A DNA stretch of 64,000 nucleotides from Actinoplanes subtropicus (GTDB lineage: Bacteria; Actinomycetota; Actinomycetes; Mycobacteriales; Micromonosporaceae): NCBI RefSeq assembly GCF_000721705.1, contig NZ_JOJL01000039.1, forward strand, positions 124,001 through 188,000, given 5' to 3'. The notes under the pieces were generated by a model that worked only from the letters and a program-made list of their open reading frames with translations, did no database searches and was not told the DNA's origin. Of this stretch, positions 25,485-32,169 are shown piece after piece. Both the position numbers and the translations under genes were made by a program. The stretch's first letter is position 1. Each line of letters starts with the position of its first letter.

Positions 25485-26242
25485 TCCTCGCCGCCGCGTG
25501 GGAGCCGCAGGGCGTAGCCGACGCCGCGGACGGTGTGGATCAGCGGCGGATCGGTCTTGTCGATCTTGCGACGGAGGTAGTAGACGTACGACTCGACGAT
25601 CCGGCCGTCGCCGCCGAAGTCGTACTTCCACACCCGGTCCAGGATCTGCGCCTTGCTGACCACCCGGCCCGCGTTGATCAGCAGGTATTTCAGCAGGTTG
25701 AACTCGGTCGGCGACAGGTCGATCAGGCGGCCGGCCCGGCGCACCTCGTGCGCGTCCTCGTCGAGCTCCAGGTCGGCGTAGCGCAGCACGCCGGAATCCG
25801 CCGAGGCCGCCTCGCCGGCCAGCTCGGGCTGGCTGCGCCGCAGGATCGCCCGGATCCGGAGCACGACCTCCTCCAGGCTGAACGGCTTGGTCACATAGTC
25901 GTCCGCCCCGGCGGACAGCCCGGAGATGCGGTCCTCCACGGCGTCGCGCGCGGTCAGGAACAGCACCGGGACGCGGCTGCCGGTGGCCCGCAGCCGCTTG
26001 GCGACGTCGAAACCGTCCAGGTCGGGCAGCATCACGTCGAGCACCACCAGGTCGGGCTCGAACTCCTCGACCGCGACCAGGGCCCGGTGCCCCGAGTCGA
26101 CCACCCGCACCTCGAACTCGACCAGCCGGAGCGTGGCGCTGAGCAGGGCGGAGATATTCGGCTCATCGTCGACGACCAGGACCCGGGCGGCCCGGGCCGG
26201 AGCGTCGCCGAGAGCGACCGGGGAACGGGAATCTGTTAGCAC
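25481..26242 (-). CDS. OmpR-family response regulator
   Basis: 253 residues. The receiver domain has acidic pocket DDE (25-27), phospho-acceptor Asp 69 in VVLDVMLP, and YVTKPF (conserved Lys near 119). The winged-helix DNA-binding domain has LSPTEFNLLKYLL, VVSKAQILDRVW and VYYLRRKIDK..IHTVRGVGY. It heads the kinase/exporter genes. A direct repeat with 11-bp spacing lies 24 bp upstream of its start, and a matching pair lies in the divergent promoter at 27627-27696. That fits autoregulation and control of the adaptor and lipoprotein genes. Confidence 0.94.
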   Translation of the reverse strand: MLTDSRSPVALGDAPARAARVLVVDDEPNISALLSATLRLVEFEVRVVDSGHRALVAVEEFEPDLVVLDVMLPDLDGFDVAKRLRATGSRVPVLFLTARDAVEDRISGLSAGADDYVTKPFSLEEVVLRIRAILRRSQPELAGEAASADSGVLRYADLELDEDAHEVRRAGRLIDLSPTEFNLLKYLLINAGRVVSKAQILDRVWKYDFGGDGRIVESYVYYLRRKIDKTDPPLIHTVRGVGYALRLPRGGEE

Positions 26243-26265
26243 GTGAAAGGGATATCAACGCTACC

Positions 26266-26286
26266 TAGGAATTCCCTATGAATTCC
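26266..26286. promoter_or_regulatory. Probable response-regulator box upstream of the regulator gene
   Basis: GAATTCC occurs twice, 11 bp apart, the spacing expected for OmpR-family dimers. It aligns with the first arm at 27627 (about 14 of 21 positions, sharing GGA(A/G)TTCCCT). It lies 24 bp from the regulator start, in the gap after the upstream adaptor gene. Confidence 0.5.
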
Positions 26287-26309
26287 GGGAGAGCGAGCTG
26301 TACTCCCCG

Positions 26310-27581
26310 TCACCAAGATCGGGCAACCTGATCACCCTCGGTGAGACCGGACGTGATTTCCGTGTACTGGTCGCCGCGCAGGCCCACGCCGACCTTGGTC
26401 TGCACGCCGCCCTTGAGCACCGTACCGGTGTCGCCCTGGACGTTGTGCACCGCCGTGCTCGGCACCCGCAGCACGTCGGCCTTCGAGCCGGTGGTGATCT
26501 TCACGTTGGCACTCTGGCCGACCAGCAGGTCCTTGGGGGCGTCGACGAAGGCGAGCAGCACGCCGTACCGGACCATCGTGCCGTCGCTGGTGCCGGTCGG
26601 GTCGACCTGCACGACGGTCGCCTTGAAGCTCGCCCCCGGGTCGTCGGCCAGGGTGATCGCGCCGCTCTGCTTGACCGCCAGCCGGTCGGCGTCGGCCTCC
26701 GGAAAGTCGGCGCTGATCTGCATGTCGTACACGTCGGCCAGGGTGATGAAGGTCGAGCCGGCGCTGACCTGGCTGCCCACCTTGCCGCTGACGCTGATGA
26801 TCCGGCCGGAGATCGGCGCGGTGATGGTGGCGCCGTCCAGCGCCTCCTGGGCCTGCTCCAGGGTGGTGGTCGCCTGGGTGACCCGCTCCTGCGCGCTGAG
26901 GATCTGGTCGGTGCCGCCGCCCTGCTGCCCGCCCTGCCCGCTGCCGGAACCGCTCGAACCGCTCGAGCCGGTGCAGGTGCCTCCGCTCTTGGTGCTGCCG
27001 GTCGAGCCGCCCCGGGTCGGGGTGGTGGTCGGGGCCGCGGTTCTGGTGGTGGTCCTGGTCGGCGAGGCGGTGGCGGTCGCGGAGGCCGAGGGAGACGCGC
27101 TCGCCGACGCGCTCGCCGAGGCCGACGGGGAGGCGGTCGGCGAGGTCCAGGCGGCCGCGACGTTCGTGCCGCAGGTGCTGGTCGTCGTCTTGGCGGCGTT
27201 GTTGCGGGCCGTGGTCAGCGCCGTCTCGGCGTCGTCGAGGGCGCTCTGTGCGTCGTTCACGGCGGTGGTCGCGTCGGTGGCGTCCACCTTGGCGAGGGAC
27301 TGACCGGCGCCGACCGTCGAGCCGGCCCGCACCGAGATGCTCTCCACCGTGCCCTTCACCGCGAACGAGAGGCTACGCGTCTGCGCCGGCTGCAACGTGC
27401 CCGTGGTCGCCACCTCGGTGGTCACGGCACCGCGATCGGCGGCCACGGTGGCGGCCGCGGCCGGCTTCACGGTGGCGTCCGCCGTCAGCGCGTGCACCAC
27501 CCCGTACCCGATCAGCGCGAGCACGACGACGGCCGCGGCGACCCAGATCCAGCGCCGACGACCGGCCAGAGCTTCACCCAT
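26310..27581 (-). CDS. Second HlyD/MacA-like adaptor protein
   Basis: 423 residues: an anchor helix (about 11-31), lipoyl halves (TLQPAQTRSLSFAVKGTVESI; ITAPISGRIISVSGKVGSQV) around a hairpin with a long Ala/Ser/Thr-Pro insertion (about 145-215) containing two Cys, then a beta-barrel and a membrane-proximal domain. It stands upstream of the regulator on the same strand, with no ATPase or permease of its own beside it. It could share the MacB pair with the other adaptor. The C-terminus (GDQVARSW) is short. It is divergent from the lipoprotein gene. Confidence 0.87.
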   Translation of the reverse strand: MGEALAGRRRWIWVAAAVVVLALIGYGVVHALTADATVKPAAAATVAADRGAVTTEVATTGTLQPAQTRSLSFAVKGTVESISVRAGSTVGAGQSLAKVDATDATTAVNDAQSALDDAETALTTARNNAAKTTTSTCGTNVAAAWTSPTASPSASASASASASPSASATATASPTRTTTRTAAPTTTPTRGGSTGSTKSGGTCTGSSGSSGSGSGQGGQQGGGTDQILSAQERVTQATTTLEQAQEALDGATITAPISGRIISVSGKVGSQVSAGSTFITLADVYDMQISADFPEADADRLAVKQSGAITLADDPGASFKATVVQVDPTGTSDGTMVRYGVLLAFVDAPKDLLVGQSANVKITTGSKADVLRVPSTAVHNVQGDTGTVLKGGVQTKVGVGLRGDQYTEITSGLTEGDQVARSW

Positions 27582-27626
27582 GGGGCGGAAGTGTGCCCAA
27601 CCGATCTCGCCGCCGGCTCGGTCCCA

Positions 27627-27696
27627 CCTCGGAGTTCCCTCGGAGCTCAGATCTTGCGCACAGCTGCGGCACAGGAGCTCCGAGCGAACTCTGAGG
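27627..27696. promoter_or_regulatory. Divergent regulatory region with mirrored 11-bp-spaced direct repeats
   Basis: The arm at 27627-27648 contains CTCGGAG twice, 11 bp apart. The arm at 27675-27696 is its reverse complement at 20 of 22 positions, 26 bp away. This arrangement offers one OmpR-type dimer site facing each divergent gene. It lies between the adaptor start (27581) and the lipoprotein start (27768), close to the response regulator gene. Confidence 0.6.
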
Positions 27697-27767
27697 AACC
27701 GCCCATGTTCTCCGTAGGTAGGCGAGCTTGGGTGGGGCGTCCCCTTCTATCGAGGAAAGAGGCCATC

Positions 27768-28346
27768 GTGCGCACAACCAGTTCCCGCACGCCCCGCCGT
27801 GCGGCGGCGTTGTTCGTCGCGTCCGCAGCCGTGCTGCTGGTGGCGGCGTGCGGCGGCAACTCGACCTCCTCGAGCGGCGGCACCGGAACCACGGGCACCG
27901 GCAACGGCAGCGGTCGTAACAGCGAATTCACGGCGTACGTCGAATGCCTGCAGAAGAACGGGGTGACCATCACGCTGCCGTCGCGCGGGCCGCGTCCCTC
28001 CGGCGCCCCCCAGGGTGGCGGGTTCCCGTCCGGTCAGCCGCGTCCCTCCGGCAGCTTCTCCGGGGGCGGCCGCGGGTTCCCGGGCGGTGGCGGCATGTTC
28101 CAGAAGCCGGCCGATGTCGACCAGGCGACGTGGGACAAGGCGCAGGCGGCGTGCGCCTCGGTGCGGCCCTCGTTCGGCGGCGGCAACCGTGGCGGCGGGA
28201 TGAACGCGGCCTACCGCAACTGTCTCAAGCAGCACGGGGTCACCTCGACCGACGGGAAGCTCGACACCAGCAACGCGACTGTCAAGAAGGCCATGGAGAC
28301 CTGCAAGGTGCTCCGGCCGCAGCCGAGCGCCTCGCCCAGCGCCTGA
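27768..28346 (+). CDS. Cys-containing Gly-rich lipoprotein
   Basis: 192 residues. The signal peptide has the lipobox LLVAAC (Cys 28), so it is probably lipid-anchored on the outer face. Past a Ser/Gly/Thr linker there are two short similar motifs, YVECLQKNGVTITLP and YRNCLKQHGVTSTDG, each near a second Cys (AACAS, ETCKV). A Gly-rich middle (GRGFPGGGGMF) recalls the exporter proteins. The family was not recognised; it looks like a small ligand-binding or envelope-stress lipoprotein. GTG 27768 follows GAGGAAAGAGG. Likely controlled by the adjacent two-component system. Confidence 0.78.
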   Translation: MRTTSSRTPRRAAALFVASAAVLLVAACGGNSTSSSGGTGTTGTGNGSGRNSEFTAYVECLQKNGVTITLPSRGPRPSGAPQGGGFPSGQPRPSGSFSGGGRGFPGGGGMFQKPADVDQATWDKAQAACASVRPSFGGGNRGGGMNAAYRNCLKQHGVTSTDGKLDTSNATVKKAMETCKVLRPQPSASPSA

Positions 28347-28347
28347 T

Positions 28348-28495
28348 CCCCCACGCCGTCCCTGCCGCTCCCCCGTCGCGGCACGGACGGCGTGGAGCCT
28401 CCCTGCCGGTCGCGCCGCTCTTCGTCGCGGTACGGACGGCGCGGCACCTCCCTGCCGGTCGCGCCGCTTTCCGTTGCGGCACGGACGGCGCGGCA
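28348..28495. repeat. Three tandem copies of the hairpin unit (about 48 bp each)
   Basis: The hairpin at 28351-28395 is followed by two diverged copies built from CCTGCCGGTCGCGCCGCT, a TCGCGG or TTGCGG loop side, and ACGGACGGCGCGG. Each copy keeps the inverted-repeat potential, so the terminator itself seems to have been amplified. Confidence 0.7.
28351..28395 (+). terminator. Strong hairpin after the lipoprotein gene
   Basis: CCACGCCGTCC pairs with GGACGGCGTGG (11 bp), and inside it TGCCGC pairs with GCGGCA (6 bp) around a 9-base loop. It begins 5 bases after the stop codon. No T tract follows, as is common in high-GC actinomycetes. Confidence 0.7.
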
Positions 28496-28549
28496 CCGAT
28501 CCCCGGGCTGCTCGCGACGTGGACCTCCCCCCGGCGCGCCGCGAGCGGC

Positions 28550-28910
28550 CCGGCTCTGTCCTCAGCGGCGGTCTCGGCACTCAGCCGACTGTCCCGCTGG
28601 CCTCGGCACTTAGCGGGGGTCCCGCTGGCCTCCGCACTCAGCGACGGTCCCGCTGGCCTTGGCGCTCAGCCGCGGTCCCGCTGCCCTCGGCACTCAGCGA
28701 CGGTCCCGCTGGCTTTGGCGCTCAGCGGCGGTCCCGCTGGCTTTGGCGCTCAGCGGCGGTCCCGCTGGTCTCGGTCCTCAGCGGCGGTCCCGCTGGTCTC
28801 GGTCCTCAGCGGCGGTCCCGCTGGTCTCGGTCCTCAGCGATGGTCCCGCTGGTCTCGGGGTCAGCGGCGGTCTTGCTGGTCTCGGGGTCAGCGGCGGTCT
28901 TGCTGGTTGA
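28550..28910. repeat. 28-bp tandem repeat array, about 12-13 copies
   Basis: The unit CTCAGCGGCGGTCCCGCTGG plus an 8-base variable end repeats with exact 28-bp spacing (for example CAGC at 28751, 28779, 28807 and 28835). Each unit can fold because CAGCGG pairs with CCGCTG. The array runs into the 3' end of the 28888-29358 gene. Confidence 0.85.
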
Positions 28911-29358
28911 GCTGGGCCCAGCGGCCGGCCAGCTGGCGGCGGCGGCAGGCGACCAGGTGGCTGGCGAGGATGGCCGGCTGGCCGCCGCGGACGCAGGCGT
29001 CGGCGCCGGCGGTGAGCACCGCGGCCACCTTTTCGGCGGGGGCGTTGTCGTCCACCAGCGCTACCAGCTGGGTGCGGTGTGGGAGCAGCCGGCGGGCCAG
29101 CGCGATGTCGCGGACCGCCGAGCCGACGAACAGCACCAGCTCGTCGGGGTGGACGTCGTCCAGGTCGGCGGCGGCGCGCACCGACCAGCCGGCCGGCAGG
29201 TGCTGGGCGAGACCGGTCACCCGGGCGGCCGGGCCGAGCACGGCCACCACCGGGTGGTGGCCCGTGGTCGCCGGCAGGTGTGCCGGGTTCAGCGGGAGGC
29301 CGGTCGCGGTGGCGCTGAAGTCGCGGGCACCGACGTTGCGGTTGAGCTGCACAAGCAT
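28888..29358 (-). CDS. Response-regulator receiver-like protein without output domain
   Basis: 156 residues. The fold looks like a receiver or pseudo-receiver: strands VVAVLGP, ELVLFVGSA, QLVALVDDNAPAEKVAAVLTAGADACVRGG. The last part resembles the beta4-alpha4-beta5 region (ADxxxxG) of response regulators. The usual phospho-Asp sequence is not clear, so it may be unphosphorylated. Start ATG 29358 follows GGGGGAAAG. The C-terminus is encoded by the edge of the 28-bp array. Confidence 0.65.
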   Translation of the reverse strand: MLVQLNRNVGARDFSATATGLPLNPAHLPATTGHHPVVAVLGPAARVTGLAQHLPAGWSVRAAADLDDVHPDELVLFVGSAVRDIALARRLLPHRTQLVALVDDNAPAEKVAAVLTAGADACVRGGQPAILASHLVACRRRQLAGRWAQLNQQDRR

Positions 29359-29452
29359 GGCGCTTTCCCCCTGGGCTGAGCGGGTCGGGTTCGTTAGTCA
29401 CCTTCACCATTCGCCTTCAGGCTTTGGCACCCATGTGCCGTGCCTGTGGGTT

Positions 29453-30256
29453 TCATGTACGCCGTTGATCTTGATCGGCTCGCTGCCACTCGTAGGGGGT
29501 GGTCGTCGATACCTTGAGCAGGCCGGAACGCTCGAGGATCGGGCGGGAGTACTCGGTGGAGTCGCTGTTGATGAGGGTCTTGCCCATTTGCAGGGCTGAG
29601 CGGGCGCGTGCGGCGGTCAAGGCCCGGTAGATGCCCCGGCCGCGCCACTCGGGGCGGGTTGCGCCGCCCCAGAGGCCGGCGAAGGTTGTTCCTGGGACCG
29701 GCTCCAGGCGGCCGGCGCTGATGAAATGACCGTTGGCTTCCGCCACCCATAGCTCCATGCCGTCGTTGCGGGACAGGCGGCGGAGGAGGGCGTTTGCCGT
29801 GTCGTCGCTGATCGGGTCGCCGAAGATCTCGTCGGCCATTGCGCTCATCGCTCGGACGTCTCGCTCCTCGGTTACCGTACGCAGGGTTACGCCGTCGGGG
29901 AGCGGTACATCGACGGCTAGTGAGCTTGCCTCGCCGATCATGATGGATTCCTGGTCGCCTTTGGTGAAGCCGTTTGCCAGCAGGGCGTCGTGCAGGCCGG
30001 GGGCGTGGTCGTGGCCTCGGGTTTTCCATTCGACTCTGCTGATTTCGGGGGTGGCCTGGTAGTGGGAGAGGGCTTCGGGGACCAGGCGGTCGGGGTCGGC
30101 TCCATCCAGGCTGCGGTAGGTGATGAAACCGCGGCCGCCGGAGAAGGTTACTAAGCGTAGGGGGCCTAGGCGGGTTACGTCTATGGCGCTCGGGGTTTCG
30201 GCGTCGGTGCGTAGTTGGTCGTCGTAGGCCGCCAGTAGCTGGGCCGCATCCATCAT
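29453..30256 (-). CDS. GNAT family N-acetyltransferase
   Basis: 267 residues. The GNAT core is in the C-terminal half: ELWVAEANGHFISAGRL, then GLWGGATRPEWRGRGIYRALTAARARSA (acetyl-CoA loop, near 210-235), then INSDSTEYSRPILERSGLLKVSTTTPYEW. The N-terminal 100 residues are a separate, less conserved part. Substrate unknown. ATG 30256 was chosen; the ribosome site is poor. Third-position GC is visibly lower than in flanking genes, which may mean later acquisition or low expression. Confidence 0.85.
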   Translation of the reverse strand: MMDAAQLLAAYDDQLRTDAETPSAIDVTRLGPLRLVTFSGGRGFITYRSLDGADPDRLVPEALSHYQATPEISRVEWKTRGHDHAPGLHDALLANGFTKGDQESIMIGEASSLAVDVPLPDGVTLRTVTEERDVRAMSAMADEIFGDPISDDTANALLRRLSRNDGMELWVAEANGHFISAGRLEPVPGTTFAGLWGGATRPEWRGRGIYRALTAARARSALQMGKTLINSDSTEYSRPILERSGLLKVSTTTPYEWQRADQDQRRT

Positions 30257-30633
30257 GGGTGTCACAATGGGGTGGCGGCGGTCTTGGAAGCAAGCTGATT
30301 TGGGGGCCTCCGGTTGCGGTCGCGTCGTGGTTACGGCGCTCGCCATGGCCCGGGGCTGCGTGGTTGCTCTGGATGCCGCCCCTTGCGGTCGCGTCGTGGT
30401 TGGGCTGCGTTTGCCATGGCCCGGGGCTGCACGGTTGCTCTGCGTGCCGCCCGGTGCGGTCGCGTCGTGGTTGGGCTGCGTTTGCCATGGCCCGGGGCTG
30501 CGTGGTTGGTCTGGGTGCCGCCCGTTTCGCGTGGCGGCAATTCTCTCCCATCGGTTTTGGCGGGGCGGAAAATGGCATGATCGAGTGGGTTTTCGCGCTT
30601 ACCACTGTGGTTGTGGAGGTGGGAAAATAATGT
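30257..30633. other. Spacer with a triplicated 70-bp unit and a leader for the next ORF
   Basis: No gene is supported. After the repeat (30315-30524) the sequence becomes AT-richer and provides a good ribosome site (GTGGAGGTGGG) for the ORF at 30634. Confidence 0.6.
30315..30524. repeat. Three tandem copies of a 70-bp unit
   Basis: TGCGGTCGCGTCGTGGTT begins at 30315, 30384 and 30455; each copy continues to a GCCATGGCCCGGGGCTGC segment and ends in GCCGCCC. Copies differ by only a few bases. Confidence 0.85.
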
Positions 30634-31140
30634 ATGGGGCAGCTGGGGTTGTTTTCCAAGGCTGAATTGGCTGGCATGCGCGATCGTACCAAGTCGCGGC
30701 GGTATTCGGCGGAGGCTGAGGCTTTTCGCCGGGCGCATGCTCGTCGCCGTGACTTCGGTCTTGCGCAGCGGCATGGGTTGAAGCTGATGCGTGCGCGCCT
30801 TGAGCGGGCCGAGCTCAGCCCGGTGTCGGCTGATCACTGGGTGCGTCGGGTGATCGGTTCGCCGGAGACTCGGGATGCGCATTCCACGCCAGCCGCCCGC
30901 TGGCCGGAAACGGAAACGGAAACGAAGCCGGAGCCGCAAACGAAGCGGGAGCCGGAAACGGAAACGGAAACGGAGCGGGAGCCGGAAACGGAGCGGGAGC
31001 CGGAAACGGAGCGGGAGCCGGAAACGGAGCGGGAGCCGGAAACGGAGACAGAAACGGAAACGGAGACAGAAACGGAAACGGAGACAGAAACGGAGTCTGA
31101 GCCGGAAACGGAAGCGGAAACGCGCGACGCGCATTCCGCG
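30634..31140 (+). CDS. Hypothetical basic protein with expanded Glu-Thr/Glu-Pro repeat; 3' end unclear
   Basis: ATG 30634 follows GGAGG and starts a plausible helical, basic protein (FSKAELAGMRDRTKSRRYSAEAEAFRRAHARRR). After about 90 residues it enters roughly 55 residues of alternating E, T, P and R encoded by GGAAAC/GGAGCC-type hexamers. The short motif ETRDAHS occurs on both sides of the repeat. No stop codon follows before the frame runs antisense through the LacI gene, so the true end was lost or lies in another frame after a slippage event. Family not recognised. The end given is only the point where the LacI gene begins. Confidence 0.5.
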
Positions 31141-32133
31141 TCAGGCGCTCTCCCGGCGGACGAGTTGGATCAGGGTCTCGGTGGGGACGGCGGGGCCGGG
31201 TTTGCCGCCGATCGCCGCGACCACCGTGGCCGACAGGTACGCCGCCATCGCTGCCTGGTCGGTGGTCACCGTGGTCAGCGCGGGGGCGGCCAGGCGGGCC
31301 GGCGGGATGTCGTCCACCCCGATCACCGCCAGGTCCCCTGGAGCATCGAGACCACAGTTGCGTACGCCGGCCAGCACCGCGAGCGCCACCTCGTCGTTGT
31401 AGGCGCACACGGCGGTGACTCCGGCGGCCTGCCAACGGCGTACGCAAGCTGCTGCTTGCGCCGCGTCGAGCGGGACCGTCTCGATCGCCGGACCATCTGT
31501 CGCCCGCTCTTGGCACTCGGCCCGGACGCCGGCCAGCCTCGGCTCGGCGAAGATGCGCAAGCGGTCGTCGTCGGGGTAGGCGTAGCCGAGGCGGGTGTGG
31601 CCGGTGGTGAGCAGATGAGCGGCCTGGCGGCGGCCGACCAGCTGCTGGGGCACCTCCAGTTCGCGCCGGCCGCGCCGGGGGCCGCGGCCGAACAGCGCCA
31701 CCACCAGCTCTACGCCGGAGGCGTGCATGGCCGCTACCTCGCCCTCGGAGAAGTCGGCGAAGGCGATCACCGCGGCGGGGGTGATCGCCTTCCAGATCTC
31801 GGTGATCGGGCGGTCCTCGCGGTTCCCGGGGTGGGCTACCAGGGTCAGGCCGTGGCGGGCCAGTGCTGTCGACAGGTTGCCGAGCATCGAGCCGACCTCG
31901 GGGCCGATCGGCCAGTCGGGCAGCAGGCAGAGCACCACCTCGGAGCGGCCGATGCGCAGGGCGCGTGCGGCGGCGCTCGGTGCGTAGCCCAGGCGGGCGG
32001 CCGCGTCGAGTACCCGGGATCTTGTGTCGGTGGAGATGGTCTGGCCGGGGGTCTGGTTGAGGACGTAGCTGACCGTGGCCCGGGAGACGCCCGCGAGGCG
32101 CGCTACGTCGGCGCTCGTGACCCGGTTCTTCAC
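31141..32133 (-). CDS. LacI-family transcriptional repressor
   Basis: 330 residues. The N-terminal helix-turn-helix VTSADVARLAGVSRATVSYVLNQ is followed by the hinge RLGYAPSAAARALR, and a periplasmic-binding-protein-like sensor (about 60-330) with YNDEVALAVLAG and VIGVDDIP. GTG 32133 starts the HTH directly. It is divergent from the GH3 gene with a 12-bp palindrome in between, so it most likely represses that gene until a beta-glucoside is present. Confidence 0.93.
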   Translation of the reverse strand: MKNRVTSADVARLAGVSRATVSYVLNQTPGQTISTDTRSRVLDAAARLGYAPSAAARALRIGRSEVVLCLLPDWPIGPEVGSMLGNLSTALARHGLTLVAHPGNREDRPITEIWKAITPAAVIAFADFSEGEVAAMHASGVELVVALFGRGPRRGRRELEVPQQLVGRRQAAHLLTTGHTRLGYAYPDDDRLRIFAEPRLAGVRAECQERATDGPAIETVPLDAAQAAACVRRWQAAGVTAVCAYNDEVALAVLAGVRNCGLDAPGDLAVIGVDDIPPARLAAPALTTVTTDQAAMAAYLSATVVAAIGGKPGPAVPTETLIQLVRRESA

Positions 32134-32147
32134 GGTGACAAGACTAC

Positions 32148-32159
32148 TTACACGTGTAA
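32148..32159. promoter_or_regulatory. TTACACGTGTAA, operator for the LacI-family repressor
   Basis: A perfect 12-bp palindrome with the central CG typical of LacI-family operators. It sits in the 36-bp gap between the repressor start (32133) and the glucosidase start (32170), so one bound dimer could block both genes. Confidence 0.75.
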
Positions 32160-32169
32160 CCATGGTGCC

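Larger units (their letters stand above)
28347..28887. other. Repeat-filled spacer between convergent genes
   Basis: No gene is supported. The left part holds three hairpin-forming repeats; the right part is the 28-bp array. Ser/Gly/Pro-rich ORFs seen on both strands reflect the repeats only. Confidence 0.7.

Noticed and set aside
28550..28910. CRISPR array
   Set aside because: The 28-bp units follow each other with no unique spacers and no cas genes are present.
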